From Onchidella celtica (lineage: Eukaryota > Mollusca > Gastropoda > Systellommatophora > Onchidiidae): a stretch of 64,000 bases of DNA. Location of the stretch: contig OZ007581.1 of the NCBI GenBank assembly GCA_963931925.1, forward strand, positions 14,095,322-14,159,321, in the 5' to 3' direction. Each line of letters starts with the position of its first letter. Positions within the stretch are counted from its first letter, which is position 1. Shown here one piece after another: positions 10,901 to 24,400 of this stretch. The position numbers and the translations under genes were made by a program. The notes beneath the pieces are model-generated. The model was not told the DNA's origin, did no database searches, and worked only from the letters and a program-made list of their open reading frames with translations.

Positions 10901-13900
10901 ACAGTGGAAGATTTTCACTGTAACCACTCAAGGTACACATGTCAATTTGTTGTCTTAACGAATAAGATATAACAACACTTTCTGCAAGACTCCCATAATT
11001 AACATTTCGAAAATTTTAAAGGAGAGCCAAAAAGCTGATTTTCTTTGGTTTATTGCAGCCAGCAAATTCTAAAGACAATGGACTTGATTATTGCAATATC
11101 GTTATTTATAGGAAATGAGCCACGAGCTTTTGACACAAGGTGCACCATTGATTTTCAGACCCAAAGGACAAAAAAAGTGATTTTGGTAAAAAATGTTAGT
11201 TACAGGAGTCTTCCACTTTGCAGCAGAGCGACGATAATTAAAACATCTTGCTACTCTCCAATGTATCACCTATTTTACTAATAGGAAAATAGCACTCTTG
11301 CTGTCTCAGTTAAGAAATCTACTGTTGTAGTTTACGGGATCCAACAACCTTAGGCACTAGCTTTTCTCTTTCTTTTCTTTTTTTTTCTCCATTTTTCGGG
11401 AACTCACTGTGTAGTTTCCTTCTTGTTTATGTCTTTCAGAAAGAAAAAAGAAAAATAAATTCCCTTTTTGTGCCACCTTTAGCTGGTTGGCGCAGGCTAC
11501 AATACAAAATCGCTAATCACACAATCATCTTGTATACTATACATATCAAAGTGTCACCCTGAAACTCTAGCTTTTACTGCAGTGTGACCTGTTCTGCTAT
11601 AAAAAATCTTTCAGGTTTGTAAAATCATCAGAACAAAACATTTTTTTTTTAAAAGTGTAAAATCAAAATTATAGTTTGGTAATCTCTTACCGTGACAATG
11701 AAAATAAACTGGTGAACAGACATTTCTACCTTAGGGGCCATCCATTAGGTAAAAACGCTATGAGGCAAGAGAGAGCCTCCAGCAAACGGAAGGTATACAT
11801 GGTGGGAGATAGGGTCTAAACTTGCTACGATCAAAAGTAAGCACTTCATCAATGGCCCCTTTCAATATTTCTGGACAGAAAGAATGCACACAGTTTTTGT
11901 TTTTTATACGGGTTTCCAGTACTGAAATAACAAGCAAGTACTTTTCTAACTTGTTTAACCTCTGTACACATGTACACATAAATTTACTATATATGTCCTA
12001 TTGCAAGTGTACAAAATATGCGTTTTTATCATCCACAGTAAGCATGTAACTGAAGAAATATGACTACTGAGTCAACAGTGTACACAAACGGCTGCCATGT
12101 ACAACCCGGATGTTATATATAATCTATCATTTATGATCCATCCACAAGCAGGACCACTTAATCTGTGTACAGTACACTCTTACACTAATTGCCCACTACA
12201 GAATGCACACATACAGTTCACTGTCCTTATGAAACTGTGAGTCACAGAGAAAAGCGGGACTGGTTTCTTCTTAATTTTGTCATGCTGGAAAGGTTTCTGA
12301 CCAGTATAGCTTTGGTGCTGCTCTGTTCTGTTCATGAAATGCTGAACATGCTGAGGAAAACTGTTGATGATGAAGACGGTGATAACAGCGGAGGTGGAGA
12401 TTAGGGACAGAAAGGGAAAGAAAAGGATCAAAGTATGATACACTGTTCGTGTTCAAAGATTCTGTCTAAAAGAGAGCACTGTGTCGTTAGGCACTACAAT
12501 GCAATGCCACTGTTGCAATATACACTCTATATCCCCCTTGAACCTGAAAATTTATAGGCATAAAAATACTGGTGGATGCTAAAGTCACAATAGATCACAA
12601 TCACCTCCAAGATTTGGGACCATTTATAAAGTTCCTAATAAGCTACATGTAATTACACTGATAAAATTCTAAAAAGTTCTTTCGTGCACTTGGCCTCAAC
12701 TTCCCTATCCCCTTGTAAAAAATGTATGAGTGTAACTTAACCTTCAGAATGTTGAGTGTCAATGACAGTACCTTGAAGTTTGACAATATTTCACATAAGT
12801 ATTTGACTGCTTCACTACAGTGATTTTTAATACATGTAATTAATATTTAATTTATTGCTGGCATTCCGAAATGTTTCTGTTAAAACTGCAGTCTAGCCAT
12901 GGCAATTTTCTATCAATTCAATCAAGCCTGTCACAATTTTGGTTTCCTGGGAGCTGAAAATCTGTAAGTGATGAGGCATTTCTTTCGAAAAAAAAAATAC
13001 TTTGGAATACAGGCCAGTATCTCTAATACATGTACTAAAAGGATAATGACAATTTATAGATCAACTAACAAAAAATGAAATATGGTCTGACTGGTTTCCA
13101 TAATTCAAAGAAACACAAAAGGAAATCAAAGTGATTTTTTGAAAAGGGGGAAAAAAAAGACATAGAACTAATTAAGAGGCCTCTCCCAGAAAATTTCATT
13201 TAAAAATTAACCCTTTTAATAATACATCTCTTCTAAGGGTGAACCAAGTTTTTTCCATGAAAGTTAAAAAAAGGTAGTGGCATGGTCAATCTGATATAAA
13301 AAATGAAAAAAGCAGTCTAAACAATCAAGGATATTCCTTGCCTTATAAAGAAAACAAATTATAAAGTACATGTATGAGGCCAAATCAGCTTTCAATCAAT
13401 TTTTTATTTTTTAATGTAGCACTTTAGATACCTAAACAAATTTCTATGTGCTAAGTCAGATTTGGTTTAGATATCAGAACATATTTTTACAAGCAGGGGC
13501 AGGTTTTCCCCCATTTTTGTCTAGGGAGCTGACTGGCAAACCTACAGAGTTTCAAGCCACGCTGACTGCCAGTTTTTAACATGCAATAACTTCTTCAGGA
13601 CACAGGACTGTAGCAACTGGATATTACAGTGTATTATACATGGCAGATGAAGAATCCTGGGTAAGAAATTTCAGTTGGTAAAATTTTATTTCTGGATCGG
13701 TGAAGTAAAAGTCTAAATCTGGATTGGAAAAGGAAGTGCAATTTTATTTTAAATGTTTTTTATTTCAAGAACTTTTGGGACTATTGAGACAATGCCTGCA
13801 TATTTTCACTTTAAATACTAAGAAAAGTGTCAATCACAAAGTTGAGAGAGAGGGTATTGGAAGCTGATGTTTGTACGACAAGATTAAACTTAAAGTAACA

Positions 13901-15410
13901 AATTTACCTGAATCATGAATGCGCATCATGGCCTCAAAAAATAATATCATTACGCTTTTAAATCATGATCAAGACTTGGAGCAAAGGGGGAGAAATCTAT
14001 GTTCTGTCACATCACATAATACACAGGTATTTTTTTTAAATATTTAATTTATAAATGTAAATGAAATGAGGGGGGCAATGAATAAATTACATATATAATC
14101 ATTATGAAAACACTCAAATGTTGACAATAGAAACCACTGTAAGAGATCATATTGCACATGTCGACAACGTCAATACTCAAATATAATTATTTATGTAGTA
14201 ATAATCATATGATCAAAAATTTATATTTACTATGGACAACCTCATCAATGTACAGATGACAGGAGAGAGAAAGAGTTATGAGGGGTCTGACATCACTATT
14301 AACATAGTATTACCTCATAAGACATGAAAAAAAAAAACAACAACATCAACGATAACAACAACAACAACAAAAATCTTAAAAAAATATTTAACCATAAATG
14401 CTCAGAAAAATATAATGCCATAAATCGAACACTCACTCTTGTTGCACATGCATAAAGTCACGACTGTCCCAGCCCAATTCCTAAATGATTTCTGGTACTG
14501 TACTTTCTAACTCGACACTCAATGATATCGAGGGGTATTTGTCATATTGTTGTGTATGCGACATTTTGCCGCTTTTGAGGTTTTGTCGTAAAAGCGGTTG
14601 TCACATTCCTAATTTCACTGTGTCTGCTATAAGTGTCATTCCAATCGGTTAAAAACTTTTCCAGACATGTGTTTGTGACGTAATGTTTCATGTCCTAGAG
14701 CCTTTTTGCTGGCCAAACTTCACTCCTCATTTTCTCGAAAAAGCAAAAATGCACCTACAACAATATAGCAAATACCCGATATTTCAGATATATGTCAAAG
14801 CTTGTTTCCTTTCCTAGGAAAACTTAAAATTTTGTGCGGAAATTGACCACAACTCTGAAACGATGCCAGAACTTCTATTCTGCCTGGCAAATTAGCCCTT
14901 GGAAGAAAATGGGGCTGATCATCTGTATTATAGTGAAAAAGACGAACAGGCCAATTTTCGGCCTGTTTAGAAAGCAGTTCTGATTAGTCATGTCATGGTC
15001 TTGTAGCCAATCACAATGTTTGTTTCTTAAAATCTACAGATCTGTACATATCAATGGCAGATCTTCCTGCTGTTGTAAATACATTATTATTTATTGTCCC
15101 GCGAACCCCGTCTTACTAGATGGGTAACATCCACAATACCCCTCTTCTCCAAACGGTTAAGGCTTTTTGTTTTGGGTAGAGCTTACAGCTTCCACAGGGA
15201 TGGGAGCCACAAACTGAAAAATTTCCTGAGTTCTTTATGTAATGCATCACTGCCAGCTGTAACACATCCATGTAGGCCCACATAGGCAAACTAAGCGAAG
15301 AATTTTTTATATTTTTTTAAATCCAGAAATCAGTTATTTCCACAAGATTCTCATCCCTGACTTTCAATTTCAGAAAGTAGCTGTAAAACTGCCCAACTAA
15401 ATTATTTACT
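7918..15410. other. AT-rich intergenic sequence, no gene recognised
   Basis: No conserved exon, RNA gene or clear element was found on either strand. Short reading frames (for example about 7989-8375 and 9829-10011) show no domain or codon bias. A loose cluster of GTCACAGT-like words runs from 10735 to 10920. Homopolymer A/T runs are common. Part of this could be intron or 3' UTR of a neighbouring minus-strand gene. Confidence 0.5.
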
Positions 15411-15691
15411 ATGGTAAGCCAAATCTTCAACTCACCAGATTTTCGCTCTGCTACAGAAAGCCAAATATTCGGCTCGAGTGGACACTGATTTTCTAACACT
15501 AATGTCAAACCTAGCCTTTCAAAATATTGAATACCATGATTTTCCTTTACTTTAATGTATAACATTTTTGATATTGTATTTATATTGAATGAAAGAAAAG
15601 AATGTCTTTGAACCACCTCTAAATTTCAAAATAGATAGTGTTGGAGAGTTCCCGTCCATACCCACTAAAGTTAACGCAGGGAATGAGTTAG
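15411..15691 (+). mobile_element. MITE family TTAACTCATTC (copy 2)
   Basis: Aligns along its length with 1312-1615 (TGCTACAGAAAGCCAAATAT, TTTCCTTTACTTTAATGTAT, GGGAATGAGTTAGG). The left terminal repeat is degraded. Confidence 0.7.
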
Positions 15692-18450
15692 GTTTCAAAA
15701 CTTTTTCCCATCTTCCTCGGTCATATTACTTAGTCTTTCATACTGGCACTTGCAATACATCACTAATATTTCATGAGCTCCAATATCAAGGGTGAAGTCA
15801 GATCTATCATTTAGCTGGCTGCTTGACGGAGCCTCAGAGTACTCAGACATTTGAAACTAAACTTCTCTTTCATGATCTCTCTATAACACATGACACAACG
15901 CTGCAATGATCTATATATATATATATAATATACAAGTATAAACCATCTATAAAGGAAGTTTACAGAACAACAGAAGGTAAACTGTCATTGATACACTATT
16001 TACAAAATCTTCTCTTCACAATGAAAGCTTTACAGAAAACTGAATAATATGATTATTATTATTTCAATAATACATAAACACATCACTCTGGTGAGGTCGA
16101 TAACCAAACCTCTGTCCTCTGGAACTGCAATCTGGCCCACACAAGTCATGCATACAGTAATGCATTTATACTCCTAGTACCTAAAAAATCCAAATATTTT
16201 GCATTAATTTCTAGTCTCTAGCACACCAGTTCAACTGGCCTCTCTGTGTACTCGTTTTGACCGTGTATTTTTTCAGAATTTCCGTGATTTCATCCAATCA
16301 CACTTTTAGAATGAATTACCGAAAGGATAGGGATTCATTTTTATTTCTTGATTAGTTTCTTGATAAACAAGGAAGTTATAGTCATTTGCAGCATATGTGT
16401 GAACCCCAGATGGCCAGTGTGTAAAACAATGGAATGGGCCTGTCAATATTAAGAGTTACCAGTGGGCATCTGTCCCCTCATTTCTACTTGTGAAATTTAG
16501 ATTGATGAAGCTCTAAATACCAAATACAAAATGAATCTAAAAAATCCATGTAGACCGGGAAAGGCGCAAGGTAGCTGTTATAATCATGTCAATGCACTGC
16601 AAAAACCAAACTCAAAATCCCACTTTTTTTGTTGTTGCTGGAAACACTGGATAACTACAAGCTTTTCCAGCTGGATACTGTTACCATGTTGAGGCCCTGG
16701 CATTCTGAGACTTATCTGACAGTGTAAATCAATGTAGATGTGATAATGGGTAAGAATCAAGACACCATATCAAGACCAACCATCGACACTTTATTCGGAT
16801 TGGATTCCCATGTCTCTCTGAGAATATTTTTCTTGGGCTTTTCCAGGGTTACAATGAATGTAAAATTCCTGGGCTACTAACACGCAGGAAAATGAGAGAA
16901 AATAATGAGTGTTTTTTTTCTATTTTTTAAAACTTTAACCTGAGGAGAATTCCACGGATATTCCAATGTTTCCAGGGCTCAAACTTTTAAATTCCATCGT
17001 TTTTCCAAGGATCTCTACTTCTAGAATTCCAAAGCTGCTTGGGAACTCTGACAAAATATGACAAAAAGAAAAAGTTGTACGCAGCCAAGCCTGTCGTAAG
17101 AAATAACACCGAAACGATGCTGTAAAACTTTGCTTTAAGCCTTGCTGCGACCCCGCAGTTTTCTGTGGTTTTCATAATATTTTGGGAACTCTGAGTGTTT
17201 CTGCTATACATGGTACAACAAAAACTAAGGAAGTTGGTCTCAAACCACTACTGGACTGTCTTTACTGCTGCCTTGTGTCTGAGAGATAAATGCATGCACT
17301 GTGAGTGTAAAATGCATGTGAGATTTCACAAGCAAGCTTTCCCCTCTCGTGAACTGAATAGAAAACCTTAGTAATGAATGTCAATTCAAAGTTGTTCTGA
17401 GAGAATCTATTTTTTCTCTTTAAATAAGCCCCCCCTTCCCCCCCCACAAAAAACCATTAAAAAAAAAATGATAACACAGATATGTGTGGGCCAATGACAA
17501 ATATGATCATCAATATGGACAGCAACACAGAGCTGATGAAATATGAACCACACTGAAACACTCTCATTTATAAGTTCTGTACAAATTCGAATGGAGGATC
17601 TGAAATTTTCCAATGCACTGCATTAAAGATGGACATGTATTTCATTCAATTCATCAACAAAATTCATGTGTAAATTCCTAGATAAAGGTTTGTACGCATA
17701 ATAAATCATATCATATATATAGAAAGCTGAGTGTTTGACTGGCCAAGCAGATTGGCCAGGGATAAACTCTTGATTGAGTCGGAGAAACATTTGATACAAT
17801 GGGCAGTGTTACTGTTATTTGTTGTTGTTCATGTCAGTGATGACCAACGGCCTGTGGTCATTGTCTCTACTGTGATTCCTGTACAGGCTTACACAGTCCT
17901 GGATTCATCACAAGTGTCAGTGTCATGTGCAATTCGGATATGTCAGCGCACAGCGAGCGAGAGAGAAAGATGCCATACCAGTCTCGGTCTCCACAACCAA
18001 AAGCGCAGCCTGACTGATATACGGTACAGCCATAGTCTGGTTTGTGCGGCTCTGATATAAGAGGTCTCAGACCATCCTGCAGTTCAACTTGAGTTTGCGG
18101 ACTTACAACCTCCTGGCCTGATCAAGGCTGTCTTTGAACTGCACATCATCACAGTTGCTGAGCTTGGATGGTGGCTCATTCTAACTTGATCTGGTCATCT
18201 AACTTGAAATACTGATCTCTGAACACAGAATTCTGTTGCCCTTCCTCAGTGACTGTGTCATAGACCACTTAGCACCAGTCCATTGTGGAACATTGAATTT
18301 AACGCTCTTTGTACCGGAGCCACTAGCTTTCTTAGTTTACAGTAGAACTGCTTGACTTGAAATGTTGAACCACCAGAGCACATTGAGATATCCCCTCAGC
18401 AAAGGTTGAATCACCACATTTAATAGTTAATGTCTGTCTGTAATGCCCCG
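15692..18450 (-). other. 3' flank / possible 3' UTR of the zinc-finger gene
   Basis: Lies immediately downstream of the zinc-finger stop codon. The first minus-strand AATAAA I find is at about 16795-16790, which would give a 3' UTR of about 1.65 kb. Transcript ends cannot be fixed from sequence alone. A foldback MITE copy sits at 17035-17192. No other gene is seen. Confidence 0.3.
17035..17192 (-). repeat. foldback MITE (copy d)
   Basis: Contains CAAAAAGAAAAAGTTGTACG, AAGCCTGTCGTAAGAAATAA and TTAAGCCTTGCTGCGACCCC, matching the foldback family seen in NIT2 intron 1. Confidence 0.65.
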
Positions 18451-21400
18451 CTACTGCCCTGGTTTATCTACATATGTCTGGTTATGAGCTTTGGACATAT
18501 GGACGATGAGGTTAGCTTTATTCGAATACTTCATACCACACGTTTCACATATATATGGCTTCTCCCGTGTGTGTTTTCTCATATGTTTGTCCAGACCACT
18601 CTTCCACAGAAAAGCTTTGCCACATACCAGGCAACCAAAAGGTTGATCAGTGCTGTGGATTCTACGCTGGTGGATGGACAGCTGAGACTTGACAGTGAAA
18701 GCTTTTGGACACTGGTCACACTTGTAAGGTTTGGTTCCCAGGTGAGTACGATAATGGGCTTCCAGCTTGCCACGTTCCACAAAGGACTTTGAACACATGG
18801 GGCATGAGTGTGGCTTTTGTTCTAAGTGGCTGAGCATATGACGTTGTAGCTTCCACTTGGTGAAGAAAGATTTTTCACAAACGTCACACTGATATGGACG
18901 ATCGTGCAAGTGGTTGCTTTTATAGTGGAGTTCTAACTTGGCTGTGTCCCCAAATGATTTGTTGCAGATATCGCACATGTGGATCTTAGAGCGTTTGAAC
19001 TTTTTCTTCTTAGGGGTGACTGCCATCACAGAGCCACTTGCGTCATGGATGACTTCCCCTTCCTCAAAGTTAGCACTGAAGATGTGTTGCTGCTGCTGTT
19101 GCGTGGCGTTCAGTTGCTGTCCAGTGTGTTGACTGATGAGGATGGGTTGATCACCGACTACAACACTTTCATTCTGACTAACCACAAAGTTTGAAACATT
19201 AAACGTATGACTCCCACCCTCCCCCTGACTCACCACAAAGTCTGCGTACTTTTGTGCGAACCCCTGCTGATCTATCGTATGGACAGTGACCCCCTGCTGT
19301 TCCATGAGATGTGTGGCCATTTCGGTGGCTGGGTCTGACTGGTTGTGGCAGTTAGCAGCGACAGGGGTGCCTGGACCATGAGTGGGTGTGGCCGGAAGAT
19401 AAATGGGCGTGGCTGGTGCTGACTGTGGGGTAACAGTGCCAGCCAACGGAGTACCTGGGTTGTGCACAGGTGTGGCTGATACGCTACTTCCGTCATCTGA
19501 CCTGTTGGTCTCCTGGACAACCGCTGCTTTCTGGTCCTCCAGGATATGCTGGTTGTCATCCGTGAAAAATTTGATTCTGAAGTGGACAGCCAGGTGGTTG
19601 TTATCAGCCCCTTCTTCCTCACCACACATGTCACACGGGTACAGCTCTTCCTCGATATGTTTGACTCGGTGAATATCCACACTGATTCTATCTGAGAATG
19701 TCTTGCCACAAATGTCGCAGGCTGGCTTGGCTTGCTTAAGCTTCCGTTTTTTCCTGGGTGTGGGAAGGGTGAGTGGCGGCGGTGTGTACTGGATCACCTG
19801 AGGGGTGCTGGGAGCACTCTTAGGATCACATGGATGCCCTATGAGCTCTTGCGATGTGTTAAATGTCACAGCACAAGTCTGGCATGTATACTCTTTCAAG
19901 ATACCATGTTTCTTCTTTTTATGCACTTTCATACATTTCAACACACGAAATGGCCGGCTGCACACGTTACACGCGAACCTTTTCACTTCCCCGTTGGGGT
20001 CATTTTCATCCAGATCATTCCTTCCTTCATAAGAACCTGCTCGTTTACAGTGGTTTTTTCTGTGGTATTTCAGGTATCTCCGAGTAGCAAAACCCTTGCT
20101 ACAAGTTTCACACACAAAACTTTTCAGAGGTGGATGGTTGTTGACGTGATCATCAAGTGTGGCCTGATCAGGGAATCCTTCACTGCACATGGGGCAACAG
20201 AACTCGGACATTTCCATAGAGTTCTCTTCCATGTCCTGGGTGTCTTCATCGTCCTCGTCATCCTGGTCATCGTCCTGATCTATGGCACTTGCTTGCAAGG
20301 ACGTGCTCAGTCCAGTGGCTTCGGAGCCAAAACTGGTTTGATCTGAGCTGTAGTCTGATGCCTGAAGCAGCTGCTGTTGTTGTTGTTGTTGTTGTTGTTG
20401 CTGTTGTTGTTGCTGCTGCTGTTGCTGCGCTTCTCCATTGCTGATGATGGTGGCTGTGTTGGTGTTTGGGTAGGAGGAGAATGAGGTCTGACTCTGAGTA
20501 GGGTAGGCACCGTTCTGGACAAATGGAAGAGTGGAAATGTGCTGGTATCCTCCGTTGCCTGACAAATGAGTGGTGTAGCTCTGATCTTCACTACTCACGC
20601 TGGTCATGTTCATCATGGCAGGGGACAGAACTGTGAAATTGCCTGCAGCAGCAGCGGCTGCCTGGCCCTCAGCACTGAGATTGTCCATGGGGACGTAAAC
20701 AGTACCACCACCTCCATCATCTCCCTCCGCTCGCTCACCCTCTTCCCCGTTGACTGCTGCCATTTGTGCCGACTGGTCATAGGAAACAGTGACATGCTCC
20801 TGATTGACCGCGTCTGAGGTGATCTGACCACTAGAAGCGTAATACACCATTTGTTCCTGTCCTCCACTTAACATCGTGGAGTAGCCAGGCTGCAGTTCCC
20901 CATTAACTCCCAGGGCTGCCGCTGGCATGAGAGAAGTAAAAGTTTTATCATCATGAGCTTCTCCTCCCACCACCTGGCCCCCGCCCCCTGCCACAAAACT
21001 CCCTGCTGGGACAAGCTGTGCAAAGTCCTTTTCCTCCCCGCTGCTGTTAAACTCGATGCCATTCTGTTCTGCAGAACCATTGATGTAGCTGGTGGCCGGC
21101 TGTAGAGCCGTGCTGTCAGTGTTGTCGTCCTGGGGCAGTACCTGGTTCCAGGTTTGAGCTTGACCACTGACAGCATCTGACTGGACAAATTCTGTGTGAG
21201 TAATGTCCACAGATTGATTGGTCATTGCTGTATGACCACTGTCGGTGCTAGGATAGCTGGCCTGCCCTTCCACCTGGGCACAGGCCTGCTCTTGCGTCAT
21301 CACTTTGTTTGGCTGCTGAGCATAAGGTCCGGAAGAATCTTCACTATTAGCCAACCATAGATCTTCCGAGTAGTCAATACTCAGCGATTTTTCTTCCGGC

Positions 21401-21465
21401 AGAGCGTCGCCATTCTCGGCTGGGGAATACCCGCTCTGCCCACTGTTGCACTCTAGTGCTGCCAT
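18451..21465 (-). CDS. C2H2 zinc-finger protein, 1004 aa, single coding exon
   Basis: A probable nuclear DNA-binding transcription regulator. Residues 1-345 form a low-complexity Gln/Ser/Gly/Asp-rich N-terminus typical of activation regions. A 19-Gln tract (347-365) and an acidic stretch (about 396-421) follow. Fingers form two groups. ZF1-6 are near 422-444, 450-472, 497-520, 526-546 (HPC instead of HxxxH), 583-603 and 611-628 (degenerate). A regular C-terminal array ZF7-12 lies at 831-852, 860-880, 888-908, 916-937, 945-965 and 973-994, with GTKPYKC and REKPYIC linkers. Basic patches PRKKRKLK (570-577) and PKKKKFKRSK (818-827) look like nuclear localisation signals. Residues 664-702 repeat TP motifs (ATPVHNPGTP, PATPTHGPGTP). 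The start has a strong Kozak context (AAGATGG). A plausible acceptor (TTTGTCAG) lies 21 bases upstream, so a 5'-UTR intron is likely. I cannot assign a named orthologue. Confidence 0.93.
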   Translation of the reverse strand: MAALECNSGQSGYSPAENGDALPEEKSLSIDYSEDLWLANSEDSSGPYAQQPNKVMTQEQACAQVEGQASYPSTDSGHTAMTNQSVDITHTEFVQSDAVSGQAQTWNQVLPQDDNTDSTALQPATSYINGSAEQNGIEFNSSGEEKDFAQLVPAGSFVAGGGGQVVGGEAHDDKTFTSLMPAAALGVNGELQPGYSTMLSGGQEQMVYYASSGQITSDAVNQEHVTVSYDQSAQMAAVNGEEGERAEGDDGGGGTVYVPMDNLSAEGQAAAAAAGNFTVLSPAMMNMTSVSSEDQSYTTHLSGNGGYQHISTLPFVQNGAYPTQSQTSFSSYPNTNTATIISNGEAQQQQQQQQQQQQQQQQQQQLLQASDYSSDQTSFGSEATGLSTSLQASAIDQDDDQDDEDDEDTQDMEENSMEMSEFCCPMCSEGFPDQATLDDHVNNHPPLKSFVCETCSKGFATRRYLKYHRKNHCKRAGSYEGRNDLDENDPNGEVKRFACNVCSRPFRVLKCMKVHKKKKHGILKEYTCQTCAVTFNTSQELIGHPCDPKSAPSTPQVIQYTPPPLTLPTPRKKRKLKQAKPACDICGKTFSDRISVDIHRVKHIEEELYPCDMCGEEEGADNNHLAVHFRIKFFTDDNQHILEDQKAAVVQETNRSDDGSSVSATPVHNPGTPLAGTVTPQSAPATPIYLPATPTHGPGTPVAANCHNQSDPATEMATHLMEQQGVTVHTIDQQGFAQKYADFVVSQGEGGSHTFNVSNFVVSQNESVVVGDQPILISQHTGQQLNATQQQQQHIFSANFEEGEVIHDASGSVMAVTPKKKKFKRSKIHMCDICNKSFGDTAKLELHYKSNHLHDRPYQCDVCEKSFFTKWKLQRHMLSHLEQKPHSCPMCSKSFVERGKLEAHYRTHLGTKPYKCDQCPKAFTVKSQLSIHQRRIHSTDQPFGCLVCGKAFLWKSGLDKHMRKHTREKPYICETCGMKYSNKANLIVHMSKAHNQTYVDKPGQ
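20371..20427 (-). repeat. CAA/CAG polyglutamine tract
   Basis: Nineteen consecutive Gln codons (11 CAA, 8 CAG) within the zinc-finger CDS, followed by Leu-Leu-Gln. The mixed codons should make it more stable than a pure CAG run. Its length is likely to vary between individuals. Confidence 0.95.
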
Positions 21466-24400
21466 CTTGGGCAGTGTTACTGCTGGCTGACAAACAGCCA
21501 GTCACTTATTTAGTCTAATAAAGTTCAAAATATATATGAAGATAAAATTGTCAAATGGATGGAGTGTTTATTCAGATCTTTCTCCCCTCTGTCTCTACAG
21601 TATGATGTTTAACATCTTACTAACGAATCTCAGGCAGGCAAGCGAGATTTACTGATCAGTAGAGGTTTCCTCATGTCGCTCAGGGATGAGATCACTAAAT
21701 AAACTGGTTCAATTTCCATGAGAAAAGTTGTGCATACACAGGAACTCTAGTGTGTTGTATCAGCACCCCTCAGGTTACACTCATACCTGCGGCTACTGAT
21801 CAGACTCTTCAATCTGTAATGATAAAGTAGACAATATCTGAGGAACAAATAAATAAATAAAACACCTGCACAAAAAACAGAAACCAGCGGTACGGGTTCA
21901 CTGGCGAAAAAACAAAAAAACAGGTGGGTGACGAACACCGAGAGTCATGAACTCGGTGTGGCCGGGGTTCTAGAAGATGTCAGGAAGTTAAAGGCTGAAA
22001 CATCTAATGAAAGAATCCACTCTTCCCCTGAAGATCGCCATCTGCCTCGCTCCACCTGAGGAGTTTCTTACCACTAGTGATGAAGTCTAATGCTATACTA
22101 TAATCCGAAATCCTCACTGCATAAATAGCTGTTAAACATTTCATCAGCATTCCTTAAGACTGGAGTAAATCAAAAATCTGAACAACTGATTTTTATAATA
22201 TATACTAGCATAAAAGCCGCGCTCCACACAGACCCCCAACCACTGCCCTGCCCCGCCACTTTCCACCCTCTGCAGAAAGTATTCCTGTGTTTTAACTTAG
22301 CTGCAAGCATACTGAGTGGTTTACATAAGCCGGCAAGAAGACTCGAAGTGTTCACACCAAGGGTCATGTGCTCGTGAAAAAAAGGGATCAAAGGGGAGCA
22401 GTCACTGACACAAAGCAAACTCATTGATAAACAAAATCAATCAAAATAATAGAAACTTCCATGCACCCTCCACAGTCTTTGAAACCTATGCCAAATAAAA
22501 TGGTTACTGCAGGTGGCCTAATAAAAAGGCCTTTGCGTTCAAAGGTGGAGAATTTGTGAAAACACAGATTCAACTGGATTCATTCAAAGCCACACCGAAT
22601 GATCTTGGTTATAGATTCCCAACCCCTCAAAAAAATTCTCCTGAAAAGTGGTCAAAACCGACTACCCCAGTTCTAAGGAACGGTGACGATTTTGTATAGT
22701 ATACCACTAAAAAGCTGCTGTTTTCTGACCATATCTAGATTATACTTCAATATCAAGTGTGTCAAAAGTGTAAAAGATTATCCAAAATAAAAAAATAAAA
22801 ACTATAAACATGTGTGGACATGTTTGTAGACAACAGCAATTTTATTTTTAAAAAATTAAAAGAAGGATCTGCATTGAATTAATTTTAACAGCCATTTTAT
22901 AACTTTCTCCATGAAATATTCTTACAAATGTCCTCAGGATGCTTCTTCCATAACTCTCTTCAATTATTGTCATCATCAGAAAAATAACCATTGAAAACGA
23001 CGATGCTCTACTTCAACAGACGCTCTTCAACGGAATTTTGCTTTCTTTAGATGACTTCCTAGTCCTTACAGTCCAAACGCAAAGAAAAGGCTATGATTCA
23101 TTAATATATTGGTTATTACTGAAACAATTTTACCAAATTACACTTAACCATTTGCTGGCAGCCTCTAGTGACCAAAATCTGAATCAACGGGGGCTTGCTT
23201 ACTGCAATTTTGTTGCAGTTACAAAGTCACTGGCATAGTTAGTATTAGTAATGATTCTTATTCGTCAGTGAAGAAAATTACCAGCCAGTTGCAAAACTTA
23301 TGCCAAGAACTGCAAGACAATCTCTGTTAGACTATTAATCCAGAAACATGCAGTTTTCATTATATAAATAGTCCTGAAAAATAATGAAGTGTCTGACTCA
23401 CTAGTTGGGCATGTATTCACAATGTGCTTGGTGACAATTTTCAAAGTTCAGCTCTACCATTTCCATACTGCAGTTTTAATAGTTATAACAAACTGAGCCT
23501 TTCATGTCACCTGTGTTTTGTAAACAAATTTCTTCTATCCCTGTCACCTTTCGGCAATCTGGCGACACTTTCAGGTGCAGCATTAACTTATCACTCACTG
23601 TGGATAAAACAGTGTGAAACAAGAAATCGAAGACAGCATTTATAATTGTGAGGCAACAGTACAAAATCCGTAATGTCGATTCTGCTCAAGATGAAAATAT
23701 TGACAAGAATAAGTTGGAGCTCTGATACAGCCTTTTCACTTTTTGTCAGGTTTAGACACTACATCTGTTATTGTTTCTATTAACAGAATGGTAAATTTTT
23801 CATCCAGACATCAGTCTGCTCGATTTTCTCAACCTTTTACCTAGTTGGCTGTGACATACTACTGATTTCGTTAAATGTCAACCCACAAAAACAACAGATG
23901 ATGATTAGAATAGAATATTGTCCAGAGCTGAATAAAGAAATCAACTGGTTTAAGATCGTTAGGTGTAGCTTAGTTGCTCAGCCCTGGTGTCAGAATGAAG
24001 GCCACAGAGATGGATGCGATTGCAATTGCATCTTCAACCCATCCAATTTCAGTGTCTAGAGACCAAGATATATAGAAATCTTTGTCATCTGGGACTTTCA
24101 GTATCTGAAACACATCATTTGTAATCCATTGCAACACTCTGTTGATGCCTAACGCCTAACCTCTCATCTTGAAGCTTTTGATCAGTAAAAATTATTTCAA
24201 ATAACTTGCATTCAGCAAGACTAACACGAAAGTGAAACAGTATGCTCAATATTTTGCCTATACTAGTTGTACAGTCTTGCTTGTAAACATTGTAGCAACT
24301 AATAAATACCTCATTTCATCAGTTCAACTAGTCTGACAAAGGCTAGCAGTCGAAAAAGTCACTATGGGTAAGGGAAAATTACTGCCAAATTATTTTCTTG

